From assembly GCA_021927905.1 (NCBI GenBank), contig BLLK01000023.1, positions 620,001-684,000 on the forward strand: a stretch of 64,000 bases of DNA, given 5' to 3'. This DNA comes from Chaetoceros tenuissimus. Taxonomy: Eukaryota; Bacillariophyta; Thalassiosirophyceae; Chaetocerotales; Chaetocerotaceae. The notes beneath the pieces are model-generated. The model was not told the DNA's origin, ran no database searches, and saw only the letters and a program-made list of their open reading frames with translations. A program made the position numbers and the translations under genes. Shown here in pieces: positions 44,201 through 55,480 of this stretch. The number at the start of each line of letters is the position of its first letter. Position 1 is the first letter of the stretch.

Positions 44201-45643
44201 TCAAATGGTGTTACCAAAGTAGGGTACAATACATTTGCTCCTCCATTTGCAATTCCCAACTGATGCCAACGATTGTTACCAAAGCACATTGGTTTTCCGC
44301 TCGCTACGAGGCATGTAGAAGAATGTGCAGCATTAATATCCGTGATTCCTGAAAGCTCAATACCAGTTGAATCTTGAAGAATAAATACAGGCGTGGAAAT
44401 ATAAGCCGAGGTAAACTCAGCTGAACCAATGCCAAGCTGACCTTTATGATTTGTGCCCCAGCATTTAGCCTTGGTAGTATCCAACAATGCACAAAAGTGA
44501 GTAGATCCTGCTGTAAGAGCTGTTACAGTATTTCCCAAGTCAATTGTGGTAGACACAGTATCACTGCTAGAATAACCATAACCGACGCAGATGACTTGCG
44601 TTGTATCTGATGCTGTAATAGCACAAGTTGCTGATATTGAAAGTGCAATCAAAACTATCGATCTTGCTTGGTCAACTCCATCAGCTAAACTATTGAATCC
44701 AAGCTGTCCATCAGTATTGAAGCCCCAACAGTATACGGCTCCTGTATTTTGAATGGCACAATTATGATATGGTCCAGCTTCAATATCAAAAACATTTGTA
44801 AGAATGACACCATTCTTTTCGACTTGTACGGGAGTAGCTGAGTTCACAGTACCACCATTTCCGAGCTGCTGAAAGCCATTAGATCCATTGCACCAAACAT
44901 GTCCATCATTGAATAAAGTGCATGTATGATCGTACCCAGTGACGACCTTTTTAGGCTTGGCAGTAATACTACTTGGAAAGTTCAATAGAACCGGAGTACC
45001 AAAAGCAGTAGAGGTAGATTGTCCAATCTGTCCGTAGTAGTTGTATCCAACACATTGAACTATATCATATGCTAGTAGACATGCATGGGCAGAGCTTGAG
45101 AATTGAAAGGCTTGATGGCCATCGAGATATCTCCTTCTAAAAGCATTCTGATTCTCTTCACTATGTCTTGCAGTTGATGTGTTAACTTTTCCAAATTCTC
45201 TAATACTTAGTGCCAGTCTTCTTTCTTGTTCTTTCAAATGGTGGACATTAGAGCTATGACCTTTTCTTTCCTATTTTTATGAAATCAATGAGTTAGTATG
45301 GCATCAAATAACAATTACAAAAGAATTAATTGACCTGAGAATAACCCCTAAGAACACACTACTAGATCAGAATCTTAACTTCAAGCTAGATGAGAAACAT
45401 TATGTTTCTTGGATTACCATGTTCTAATTTTTGCCCTCAATTTTATCATTTTGCTTGAAAAAGATATGCAATCATTTTGAGACTTACCTGTTTCTCCGAC
45501 CCTACTTCCACTGCTGCAACCAAAAGAGAAAATCGCTGTGTACTACTAGTTGTCGTTAAGAATATGGACAAAGCAGCGATAAGTACTACACCAGCCAGTC
45601 TTCTTGGAAGTTTTGCAGCACCTCTAAAATACTTGGCACACAT
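41273..45643 (-). CDS. Mosaic surface protein: RCC1-like, CBM6-like, C-type lectin, ConA-like, F5/8C
   Basis: Six exons traced from splice signals: 45488-45643, 42810-45270, 42150-42727, 42013-42060, 41506-41935 and 41273-41410 (into the gap); about 1270 aa. Order: a membrane anchor or signal (LAGVVLIAALSIFL); RCC1-like blades (GHVWCNGSNGFQQLGNGG, AVYCWGFNTDGQLGF, KCWGTNHKGQLG); a Pro/Ser linker; two CBM6-like modules; a C-type lectin domain (YIGGTDVDNEGVWVLPDG, NWNDVEC); a ConA/laminin-G-like domain; a PT-rich linker; a second C-type lectin domain (YWIGGNDIDNEGTWVLSDG, YWNDGSC); then the start of an F5/8C domain (NVALSTNGAIATQSSTYN). All are sugar- or surface-binding folds, so a wall or adhesion role is inferred. 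The second lectin exon lies in a frame that simple ORF calling misses. Confidence 0.85.
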
Positions 45644-46177
45644 TTTCTTGAAAGAACTGTAAACGATTGAGATACTAGACCCTACTGCAATCTTCTCGAG
45701 TCGAAAAATAAATAGATACCGCGGTATGTCTATTTATGTTTTTAGTGCTGTGGTGTGCTTGGCTGTTCAGTGTGATGGAATAAATTCTTTTCCACCGTGA
45801 CTATTTTTGTGACATTCAACATGTGTTACGTCATAAGGTAGACAATAGGCCTAAATTTAGTGTTCGTCATTGTCTTTTTTGAACTTCGGTATCTCCAATG
45901 CATAACCTTTTGACAAATTCCCGCTTTCAATTAAAATAATAATAAAAAATACACATGAACATACTCATAATATTCATATTATAAATTATTCACTAATTTA
46001 ATTTCAACTACGAGTAAGTATAATTTTTTTATTATTTCTTCCGACCCAATCCAACAATGGATTAAATGTGTGAGTCAAGATCTTTTTTTGCACATCTTCT
46101 GTTTTCTGTTTCAACTCAGAAGTAGAACTAGATCAAGATTCTATTCATTCAATCAAGTACAACAGAATAGCCTTACG
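45644..46177. promoter_or_regulatory. Divergent intergenic region, lectin-like and ABM genes
   Basis: About 530 bp, very AT-rich on the right side. It contains TTACGTCA (bZIP-like) near 45829 and TTCCCGC (E2F-like) near 45919. An 8-bp palindrome ACCGCGGT lies near 45718. The functions are untested motif matches. Confidence 0.3.
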
Positions 46178-47209
46178 ATGAAGTATCACATACTCAGTGC
46201 AATCACACTCTTTTCTGCGCTCTCGGCAGTATCCGGCTTCTCGTCTATGCCAAGCTCATCTATCAAGTCGGTCAAACAAACAAGCTCACTTTCAGCAACC
46301 ATTGAAGAAGCGACCGATGACTCACTCACCGACAAGGGACTCTTGAAAAGAGACAGATACGTAGCAACCAACCGTTTCGCGGTGCGTAAAGGCAAAGGAG
46401 CAAAATTTGAACAAAGATGGGCAAATCGTAAATCACGATTGAGTGAATTACAAGGATTCAAATATTTCCACTTGATGCGAAGAGTCACCCTCGAAGAAGA
46501 TGGAACTAACACCTATGATGAAGGATCCAAAGCGGATGGAACGAATATGGGTAACTATGTCAGTTTTACAGTATGGGATCGTAAATCTGATTTCTCAGCG
46601 TGGCGCAAAGGTGAAGCCAAAGAGGCACATGGCGGAACGAGTATCAGTGCATTCATGTCGACCATGATTTCTAGTGCGTTCATTCTAGCTGGGCCTCCTC
46701 GACCTGCTTTTTATGATTCCATCCTAGTTCAATCTCTTCCACCTGTTAATGTTCCTGAAACTATTGATGGTTGGAGAAATGTAGAAGCGGATGGAAAGAT
46801 TAATCTTCCTGAAGAATGTTTTGTAGCTTGTAATCAATTCTTTGTTCCAGCGGAGAATGCAGCGGCTTTTGAAGAGAGATGGGCGAATCGTGAGAGTAAA
46901 TTGAAGGACTGTGAGGGATTTGTAGCATTTCAATTGTTGAGAAGGGATACTGGTGGCAAAGGACATGGAGTAGTTCCTATGGATGAAGCTACAGAACCAA
47001 CTTATATGTCCACTACCATCTGGAAAGATCGTGCAAGCTTTAACAAATGGCGTGACGGAAATGCATTCAAAAAGGCACATGGAGAAGCGAAACCGCCTTC
47101 AGAGCAAGGAAGTGAAAAAGCTGGACCACCAAAGCCTCTTTGGTCCAAGCCTCCAACTCCTATTTTCTACGAAGGTACTCTGGTTATTTCCAAACCTGAA
47201 GGATTGTAA
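46178..47209 (+). CDS. Tandem ABM-domain protein (heme-oxygenase-like), plastid-targeted
   Basis: Single exon; I choose the Met at 46178 (MKYHILSAITLFSALSAVSG), which gives a clean signal peptide and an SGF junction of the diatom plastid type. A longer start at 46070 would hide it. 343 aa. Two related halves each have the ABM (ferredoxin-like dimeric beta-barrel) pattern: NRFAVRKGKGAKFEQRWANR with KYFHLMRRV and WRKGEAKEAHGG, and NQFFVPAENAAAFEERWANR with FQLLRRD and WRDGNAFKKAHGE. Each half ends in AGPP(R/K)P-FY. Some ABM proteins (IsdG/HmoA type) degrade heme and release iron, others are monooxygenases. A role in chloroplast heme or iron handling is an inference. Confidence 0.85.
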   Translation: MKYHILSAITLFSALSAVSGFSSMPSSSIKSVKQTSSLSATIEEATDDSLTDKGLLKRDRYVATNRFAVRKGKGAKFEQRWANRKSRLSELQGFKYFHLMRRVTLEEDGTNTYDEGSKADGTNMGNYVSFTVWDRKSDFSAWRKGEAKEAHGGTSISAFMSTMISSAFILAGPPRPAFYDSILVQSLPPVNVPETIDGWRNVEADGKINLPEECFVACNQFFVPAENAAAFEERWANRESKLKDCEGFVAFQLLRRDTGGKGHGVVPMDEATEPTYMSTTIWKDRASFNKWRDGNAFKKAHGEAKPPSEQGSEKAGPPKPLWSKPPTPIFYEGTLVISKPEGL

Positions 47210-47290
47210 GCAATGGAGAGATTCTTTGTTTAGGATGGGAGTTTAACTTTATATTTTAATTTTATAGATGTGATTTGTTTCAATTTAATA

Positions 47291-48160
47291 TTATTTCTTT
47301 CCGAGTGGCACTTTGCAAACACACCCTTGATTATATTTCGAGCCTTTCTGTTTCTTTTTATTTTTTGACTTCTTCTTATTCTTAAAACAGATGTCTGGTA
47401 CACATTGAAAGTTTGTGTCATCTTTGCAGTTCGAAACGCAAACTCCACCCATTTCTAGGCATTTATTATTGGTCTTACATGTTTGATCAGTAGTATTCGC
47501 TGGACAATAGCATTTTCTTGTCATTCTATATACGCATGTGCTTGGCTCCGTGGCACTGAGTTGGCCATCTTGTCCTTGATCCGAAGTTAAGATGATCCTA
47601 AAAGTTCCTCTCCTATTTGCACTGACTCTACCACAATAGTTCCCTCCTCTATATTTAGCAGCTTGGCCAGTTATGAAAGAAAAAGTCCCCACTTTCTCAT
47701 CACTAGGTAAGGGGTCAGGATATTGATAATACAAACTACCTTCCTTGCCCATGTTTTGAATGGTGTAAAGGTATCCACCTTGGCTTTTAGAAAAGTCATC
47801 CCCAATGAAGTTATGAATACTACACTTTTCGAAGCAATTTTCTAGGAACGCGTTACTGAGGAAGTCAGTATCTTTTGTTTCTTGTACTTTATTTGCAGGA
47901 GAACGTGCCATTGATGAAGAAGTGTCGGTGCTATTCTGTGAAAATGGTATGTAGAAGAAAGAGACGAGAAAACATGAGATGAAATATGATATATGACTAT
48001 TCTTTTTCATCCTTCACTACAGAGACAAGAAGTAAATACTTACCACAACTGCTACTACTTCTCCTTTCTCTTCAGACGTCAATCCATCGTTCTTTGCACC
48101 ACCACATGCAATTGTACTAGCACCAGTGAATATCACAACTGCTTTTGTCAGTAATTTCAT
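47291..48160 (-). CDS. Cys-rich secreted protein, unknown
   Basis: Two exons, 48044-48160 and 47291-47935, with a 108-bp intron (GTAAGT...TCACAG); 253 aa. The first exon encodes only the signal peptide region (MKLLTKAVVIFTGASTIACG) and a short acidic linker. The mature part carries 16 or more cysteines in pairs such as CYCPANTTDQTCKTNNKC, CVSNCKDDTNFQC and GCVCKVP, interrupted by a Lys-rich stretch (KNKKKSKNKKKQKGSK). I recognise no family; the Cys pattern suggests a small disulfide-bonded extracellular domain. It is divergent from the SAP-domain gene. Confidence 0.75.
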
Positions 48161-48700
48161 TCTTTTGTTTCAAATGATGGAAAAAGGAAAAAGATGGTAA
48201 CTATACCATAAATTCTAATAATGGTTGGATGGTACTTACTGGTGTGATAAATAATACAGAAGAAGAATCGAATCATCATCCTAATAAATAATAGCGTTCG
48301 GGTTCTCAAAAAACTACCGACCGAAAGGGATGTAACGACTTTTCACTCTCCTCTTCGTAATAATGCCATACCTTTTTTTTAATTTCTTACTTCTAACGAC
48401 AATATGGGTAAGAGAAACAATAAGAAGTCCACACATAGATAGTGTACAGCATGTTGTGCACATTATTTGTTCTAATTTGGAATTGTTTGCCTAATTACTT
48501 CAGCGACTTTCTAAATGACTACGACAAGGCTATTATTACTTATCTATGAAGGTGATCAGTGGGTCAGTCTTGCGAGCTCAAAATTTCAATTCCATTTTTT
48601 GGCGGGCTCTTTTTGTTTCCCTCGTTTCTACATTGTTGAGATTGACGACATGTATATAAATAATACCTCACGCTACATAGCTAAGCTTAGAATTGAAAGA
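48161..48700. promoter_or_regulatory. Divergent intergenic region upstream of the SAP-domain gene
   Basis: The right part is open in frame with the SAP gene from 48515 but translates to hydrophobic, unconserved-looking sequence, so I treat it as 5' leader. TTTTTTGGCGGGC near 48595-48607 resembles an E2F site. Confidence 0.3.
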
Positions 48701-49756
48701 ATGGATGCTCTCATAGCCTTTAGTTTGGGGCTACCTTCTCGTAGAAAAAGGAGTTCTTCTACCAAGAAGAAGAAGAAGAAAGCAGACAACTATTTTGAAA
48801 CACTTACAACAGTGCAACTCAAAGATATGTGCAAAGCTGGCAAACTAAAACAGTCAGGAACAAAAGCCGAACTTTGCCAACGTCTATTAGAACATGAATT
48901 CATCCGTCCATTCATTTGGTGCACTCAGAATCAATTGAAGGCAGAACTAAAGGAACAAATGTTGGTTCAAAGTGGATCCAAGTACGAACAAATTCTTCGT
49001 TTGATTCATCACAAATATGGCACGGGTCAAGTGAAGCGTGCTGCTACAGATACAGTTACTGATGAATCTGGAGAGACAAAGCAGGTGTTGAAAAAGAGAA
49101 AGATTAATCCAAAGCCAGAGACCATGTATACTCGTATTGAAAAAAAGATTAAATCAGTTCAGCAAAAGAAGTATCAGACAAATCAGGGGTCGAAGCGTCA
49201 TGCATGTGATGTATTTGATATGTTGGAGACTCTGATGGATGAGTACTGTGTAAAGAGTGATGCCTTGAAAAATGATCCGATGCTTGCTTTCAGAGTAGCA
49301 AAAGCTGGATGGAGTGCGATCTATGACTTTTGGCAGTACTTTGAACGACTAGGGTATGCCAGCCGAGAAGCTCAAAAGGCATTGGCTCTATTGCAATTCA
49401 TTCTCTTCAAAGTTAAGGAGACTGGGTTACTGTCAAAGGATGATGTCGAAGAGATGGTAGTTGTACTTGAAAATTCATATGCCTGTTTCAAAGATTACGG
49501 GTTGCATAGAGGTCCTTCCTTGAAAGAAGGCGTATCAATCACTGACGAGCCGCCGTTGAACTTTTATGGCTCGAACTTTTATGCCAAGTATGATTATTTG
49601 AATGATGATAAAAATATGATAGAAGAGACTATCCGAATCATTATGGAAGATTATGATCCGAAATCAAGACCAAAAGGCAAAAATAAATCACTTGAGTGTG
49701 ATATCCGCGGATTTTGTGCCTTGAATGGTATTCCTTATCCACCAAACAAAAAGTAA
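48701..49756 (+). CDS. SAP-domain protein
   Basis: Single exon; 351 aa from the Met at 48701 (MDALIAFSLGLPSRRKRSSS). An in-frame ATG at 48515 would add 62 aa. After a basic run (SSSTKKKKKKAD) comes a SAP motif, LTTVQLKDMCKAGKLKQSGT then KAELCQRLLEHE, and directly after it a second SAP-like unit (CTQNQLKAELKEQMLVQSGS, KYEQILRLIHH). SAP motifs bind AT-rich scaffold DNA and occur in chromatin and repair proteins. The C-terminal 200 aa are helical (DVFDMLETLMDEYCVKSDAL) and unknown to me. The basic N-terminus is a likely nuclear signal. Confidence 0.8.
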   Translation: MDALIAFSLGLPSRRKRSSSTKKKKKKADNYFETLTTVQLKDMCKAGKLKQSGTKAELCQRLLEHEFIRPFIWCTQNQLKAELKEQMLVQSGSKYEQILRLIHHKYGTGQVKRAATDTVTDESGETKQVLKKRKINPKPETMYTRIEKKIKSVQQKKYQTNQGSKRHACDVFDMLETLMDEYCVKSDALKNDPMLAFRVAKAGWSAIYDFWQYFERLGYASREAQKALALLQFILFKVKETGLLSKDDVEEMVVVLENSYACFKDYGLHRGPSLKEGVSITDEPPLNFYGSNFYAKYDYLNDDKNMIEETIRIIMEDYDPKSRPKGKNKSLECDIRGFCALNGIPYPPNKK

Positions 49757-49880
49757 AGATCTTGTCTTACACTCAAGATACTCATCGTTAATACTAACAT
49801 GTAGACAGAAGTTTTACGAAGATAAGCTTAAGTTACATAATTGCCCTATATACAATCCCAAACAAATAAGTTTAAATATT

Positions 49881-52501
49881 CTAGTGCGACGGAGGATGCA
49901 TCCCATGATTCATCCGTAAATGTTGTGGAAGATTCATCTCGTGTGCTTGACCGTTTTGTGCTTGCATATGTTGTTGTTGCTGTTGTGGAGGAGGGCCAAT
50001 GTTGACATGTTGAGAATGATTGGAGACATCTGGAATGCCAGAATGCGATGGGGGACGATGAATATGGCCATTATTGGCCATCCCTACTACAGAATGATTT
50101 GAAGCATCCATCATTGCACGTTGCTGTTGTTGCTGCTGAGGAAGTTGGAAATGCTGAGGTACTTGAGCCTGTTGCATAAAGTTAGGATTGGATGTAGCAG
50201 ATGAAAGCTGAGGAGACTGTTGAGGAGGTGCAACTTGCCCCTGTTGTGTGGATTGTTTCAAGAACATGAAGTCTCTAGCAATCATAATGGCTATGTCCTT
50301 ATTTTCTCTTCCACTTGACTTGTAGGAGGAGAATGAACTCAAGAGGATTTCTTCAATTTCTCTTTCACTATCACTGCGATTTGGTTTCAGTAACATTAAT
50401 CGTAGCGACATAAAGTGCTGGAAATAAGTAGCTTGAGGAGAGTTAGGATCATGAGGCATTTGTTCTCCAAGAAGAGCAACTAGTTCATCAATGCGTTGAT
50501 CCTTAGACCCACTTGCTTGGGGTGTAGTGCTAGTTGACATCCCATTTCCTTGCATCGTCGAATGAAAACCATTCCCATTTGCATTGAAACCATTTTGCAT
50601 CATGTCATTACTCTGCAAATGACCCATACTAGATGTTTTTGCATCATTTTGCGCCGGAAGTGGAGCAGATAACTCCAAGGCCTCTTCATTGACAGGAGAT
50701 TTCCCAATATCTACTACAAGTTTCCACTTCGGTGAAGGTACCATCTATAAGTGCATGAAAGAAAAGGAAATGAGTGAGAATTTTGATATCTTTGAATGCA
50801 TGTTTCTAAATCTTGTACAATTAAGACTCACCTTTTTGAACTCTTCATACAAACGACCTACAAGATCTTGATCCTTGTTTCGATCATGTTTCGAGTAGAG
50901 AACAACAACGATTCTTCCAACATTAGGACTAGGAATTGGAATCCCAACCACAGTCTTGACACCCCATTGAATCGCTCCACCACATCTCTCAAAGTGTTGG
51001 TGAGGAGCATTCTGAACACTTTGTTCCCAAGTAGGAACACCTGTTTCGTAAACTCTCCCAGGAAGACCACAACCAACATTGAATGAAAATTTTTGACTAT
51101 AGTCTCCAAATGATAAAAGATGATATTGTTCGTCTTGAGAAATAGGCTCAGCCTGCGTCCTATTGTCGGAAGGTATACACGTATCAGCTGTTGCAAAGCC
51201 TGCAAAGCACAAACGGCAATTGGCGTTATTTCCTTTTGACCCTGAGCCTTGGCTAGCATCACCATCTGGAAGAAATGAGGGAACCCAAACGTCAATGTAC
51301 TCAAATGGGCAACCATGCCGTTGAATGTATGCAATAGCTTTGCCCAGAAATGGAGAAGAGTAATGCCAATAATGCTTATCAGATATCTGTTGTTTGCCTT
51401 TCCCATTTGTAGCAGTTACTGGCTTGTCGGATAAGATTAAGTTGAGATCATCATGATCTAAATAAAGACTGTCATATAATCCATGATCAGTGTTTCCAGA
51501 TCGGTCAATAAAAACTCCTTGATCAGGGTTTTGAATATCTTGATCCAAAGCAATTCCCATCATCTTTTTACGCCTTGCCATTCTTGCCGCATCCTTTGCA
51601 AGAGATTCCCGTTTCTCCATCTCTTCAACACTACTAAGCCATGTATCAGCATCGAGCGGCTGTCCATAGTTGACACAAAAGGAACTGAACCACTCCCTCC
51701 ACTTCTTTTGCATATGAAATCTCACCACAGCCCTCTCCATAGGATCAGAAAGAGAAGTCAAGAACGCATCTTCCACTTCTGAGAATCTCCTACAAGACTC
51801 CATATCTGCAATATATCCATTTGTAACCTTGAATATCTTTCCTGACAAATTTGCATTCTTCATTTTCTTGGTCAAACGACTTTGCTTGGATTTCAACATG
51901 GAACTCAAAAAGTCATTCAACTTGACACCTTCTGCCAATGGTAAATTTCCCATTTTGAAAGTATCAATGAGTCGATCGCAAAAATTCATTTCATCAGCTG
52001 TCCATCGTCCAGTACGACAGTCTCCTTCGTTTGAATCATCCAATGTGTTTCCACCTGGTTCCTTTCTCTTTTTGCTTTTCTTTTTGGATGGGGGTGCTTT
52101 ACGTGCTGCATCTAATTCGTCAAAGGACATGGGGTAGAGTGCTAGACTTGATATTACAATATGACAGTTTGAGCAGTGTGTGAGTTTGTTCGGGCCGATG
52201 ATATTGATGCATCTCTTTAAAGAAGGAAAGAACAAGGGTGAGGGAATGTCGACAACCAAGAAAGAAGAAAAAAAGATTCTAAAGATGCGCTCGACATTTG
52301 TTGAAAGGGTGAAGCATCTTTGCCTTTTTCAGTAATACATGTTCATTTTCATTTACTTACTGCATGAAAGGAACAACCACAGGTTAATACCTTGACATCA
52401 CTGCCAGCATATCCACATCGTGTACAGAGACCATTCATCTGAGGTACATGTTGCATGGCCAGAGGTGCACTTGCAAGAGCTCCTCCCTGAAAGAAACTCA
52501 T
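49881..52501 (-). CDS. Zinc-finger and GAF-like nuclear protein, Gln-rich C-terminus
   Basis: Three exons: 52361-52501, 50832-52214 and 49881-50744, with introns of 146 and 87 bp; 795 aa. Exon 1, easily missed, supplies LCTRCGYAG and LTCGCSFHA, which with RCINI and HCSNC in exon 2 complete a C/H zinc-binding module across the intron. Next are a basic region (KKKSKKRKEP) and a helical domain (GRWTADEMNFCDRLI, RLTKKMKNANLSGK) that I believe is stramenopile-specific. A GAF-like fold (NVGCGLPGRVYETGVPTWEQ, GVKTVVGIPIP, VVVLYSKHD) follows, resembling those of plant NLP or MYC-type regulators. The last exon is rich in Gln, Asn and His. A transcriptional role is inferred; no DNA-binding domain is certain. 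Confidence 0.75.
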
Positions 52502-53314
52502 GATAATAGATGACTAATACAGCAGCTGTTCTTAATTGACAAATTCGTTTGCAGTGGTCTTAGTTCTTAGAATCTTGGCGAATCCCTTCTGGTATTCTAT
52601 TGTTTGGTTCAAGCTTTGGAACAACAAGGGTTTGGCACTTTTGTTGAATTTGCATTGAAAATTTTCACATTTTTTGATTGCAATAACCCTTTTTGCAAAG
52701 TGCCGTCCAAAGGTTGGGAACTTTTGTGCAAGCATGGAATGGCGCGGAAGTTTTGGAAAATCAAGTACGTATTGCAAGAATAGTATCGAACAAAAAAGAA
52801 CATGTTTATGACAGCCCGGAAGAGAAGTGGAAGAGATGATGTCACACAACCATACTTTTCAATTATGTGACTTGGTTTCTTACCTTGTTACCAATACAGT
52901 CTCATTCATTATCTATCATAAACTGAAATCACTGGAGAGTAAATGGTACGATACTATTTGCATCACTATGCCATTACATACTAACAATAATGATACTATT
53001 GCGAACAAGATATACTATCATTCATATCATATTTGAATTTTTGAAACCTGCCTATCTGGCTTGTGCGTAATTCCATTTCATCTTTTGAAATACATCATTA
53101 TTAGCTGGCGAGAGTTTATTCTATACAAAAAAGAGGTTGAACCCTATTATATCTTTGAAAAATCAGGTCCTTACTTCAAAACTATATTAGAGAAGTTACA
53201 TATTTTGTTTATTGAATGCAGCAACGTCATTTCTCTACAATTACTCTCAAAATGAAAACAATTACAATGACAAAGTCCCACCAGCATGACCATAGCAACA
53301 TCCATAAACAGCAT
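52502..53314. other. Intergenic, no supported gene
   Basis: About 810 AT-rich bases between the upstream end of the zinc-finger gene and the 3' end of the chorismate mutase gene. A 105-codon open stretch on the minus strand (52532-52849) has no recognisable domain. Confidence 0.3.
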
Positions 53315-54557
53315 TTAATTCAAAACATCCACACTCATTCTATCAGGTGCATAATTCGATGGTGGCTCTTTACCACACCTCAAAAACAAGTATGCAACTT
53401 CAATATCCTTGGTCAAAGGAATGATAAAGTCTCTGTAAATGGTCTCAATAATAGCTGGATCAATTTTGCCCTGTAACTTATCAGAATTCTCTTCTAACGA
53501 CTCCATAGCAGTTGCAACAGCTGAAGCAGCAGCAGCAGCTACAAAAGAAACATCTCCACCACATTCCGCAGCCTTTTGCTCTGGCAATTGAGTCATGAGA
53601 GGTTCTCGTCCATAAGTTGCCGCTTTAATCTTTGCACGACGCAATACCCTCGCTTCAACAGCACTATTGGTCAATAACTCCATGACACCCTCTGCATCAC
53701 CATCATCTACCAATTTTTGATATCCCTCTGGATCCGATTGATATTTCGACTCTGCTACAAATTTACCATAATGTACTCTTCTCGATAAAGCCTGCAAAAC
53801 TACTATATCACTTAATACAGTCGATCCATGTTGTTCATCATCTCCCTTCTTGGAGATGGAAGGTACCATCCATTCCTTGTATTTCTTTAGTAAAATTTCA
53901 TTGAAGTTGATGGCGTTTGCTCCCTTGATGGGCGATAGTAAATCTGTCGGATAGTCTAGTTGTGGAAGTGCATCTAATGGTCCAGATGGTAGACATTCAG
54001 GGAAGAATGCATGTTCTTCTGGTGATGTATAACGTCTGACTCCACAGTGAAGTACCTCCTAGAATTACATTGATGTATTGGAAAAATAAATTAGCATATA
54101 TATGTACATGTTGACATATTTACATGTATATTTCACTTACTGTTCCAATTAGCATATATTCTAAAAAGGAAAGCTGTTCCGATCGTTCCTTGAAATAATC
54201 AGGATTGGCACCAAGTGGAACACCCAAATCTCCAAAGCCACCTTGTTCATACACAACATCATTTTGACGAAACTGTGCTCGTTCAATGATTGCAAAAATG
54301 ATGGTTTCCTCTTGACGAATGAGTGTTGATCGGATCGAATCAAGAGATAGAATATCCGATGTCTTGACTTTGGAATCTTCCGTCGATGCCGCTGTTGAAG
54401 TTGCAGAGAGTGCAGTTTGTAAAGATACAGCAGAAGAAGATGTGTGTTTTGGTCCCCAGCGATTGTTCATTGCAAATGCCTGACTTGGACTCCACCTTTC
54501 AGAACTGAGAAATGCAGAAAGGAGTACTGAAATTAGACTTTTTCTAGAAAGCAACAT
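53315..54557 (-). CDS. Chorismate mutase, AroQ eukaryotic type, plastid-targeted
   Basis: Two exons, 54141-54557 and 53315-54058, with an 82-bp intron (GTAAGT...TTCTAG); 386 aa. It converts chorismate to prephenate for Phe and Tyr synthesis. Family marks in order: [20 protein letters not shown] with [28 protein letters not shown] across the intron; [50 protein letters not shown]. The helical AroQ-beta fold and length match yeast Aro7 and plant CM. The N-terminus ([23 protein letters not shown]) is a signal peptide with the QAF plastid junction. Whether the allosteric Tyr/Trp sites are kept was not examined residue by residue. Confidence 0.95.
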
Positions 54558-54974
54558 TCTCGGTGATGTACTCTTGAAATAATTTGTAAAAGGAAGAGAA
54601 AAGTGATGTCTACAATGAGATTCTATTTCAGTTCATCTCTCTTTCATTGGCACATCGGCGAAAAAGAGCTTCATACGACGTCTGTCTCTGTGGCTCGAAA
54701 GCGCCTCTCACTTTTCGCGCCAAAATTAGGATAACTTCAACTTCCAACCCATGCATCACCTATCTATCACACCTATCAGAAAATTCATAATTCAGCTGTT
54801 ACGAGGAAGTCTTACATACTAGTTGCTAGATGTACATATTTGAATTGCCAAGTTTTGAGCCTTTAGAAAAGACATAAGGAAAACAGGGGAAGGAAAACAG
54901 AGGAGAAAGAAAAGCAAGATATAGACATAACGCGAGAACACTAGGTTGTCCTAATCATACTACTATTCAAAGTG
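54558..54974. promoter_or_regulatory. Divergent intergenic region
   Basis: About 415 bp between the chorismate mutase gene and a small plus-strand gene. It has one GC-rich stretch (CGAAAGCGCCTCTCACTTTT near 54698). No defined element. Confidence 0.25.
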
Positions 54975-55370
54975 ATGGGTACTATCATGGAACGAAGAAA
55001 GATATGTCTCTTTGCATACTGTTTCATGTATACTAGTCAGCTGTCCAATGCATGGACTATACATCAACCCATGTACTCTACAAGAATAAGAAAGCATATA
55101 ACTTCCTCGACAGTATTACTAGCTTCAAAAATAGAAAGTGACACCAGTGATGAAGCGAAAGAAATTCAAGTAGATGAAACGAAATTAAAAAACATTACTA
55201 CTGAATACAAAAGACCTGTATTTTCTGATTCCTTCCGAAAACATATGGAACAAGTTCGAGCATCCTTTCCAAGCAATGATGAAGGAGTAGATTGTACAGG
55301 AGAGCCATCTATGGATCCTTCACGAATAATTGGAGAAGGTATTGATTCGGAATATTTGAATGATTACTAA
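54975..55370 (+). CDS. Small protein with signal peptide, unknown
   Basis: Single exon, about 131 aa from the ATG at 54975; the next Met at 54987 (MERRKICLFAYCFMYTSQLS) is equally plausible. A hydrophobic N-terminal segment ends near SNAWTIHQP, which would fit secretion or, with W at the junction, plastid import. The remainder is polar and acidic (SDTSDEAKEIQVDETKLKNI) with one Cys. I recognise no family. It is real rather than chance mainly because of its signal peptide and ordinary codon usage. It converges with the fibrillin gene across about 110 bp. Confidence 0.55.
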   Translation: MGTIMERRKICLFAYCFMYTSQLSNAWTIHQPMYSTRIRKHITSSTVLLASKIESDTSDEAKEIQVDETKLKNITTEYKRPVFSDSFRKHMEQVRASFPSNDEGVDCTGEPSMDPSRIIGEGIDSEYLNDY

Positions 55371-55480
55371 TTCATTGAAACTGCGTCCTTGTATATATAT
55401 ACAACAAAATTCTCAATTTAAGAATAAAAGTCAACGGAAATAAATACGATAATTTAATATTAGAAAGCATCCTAAAGAAC

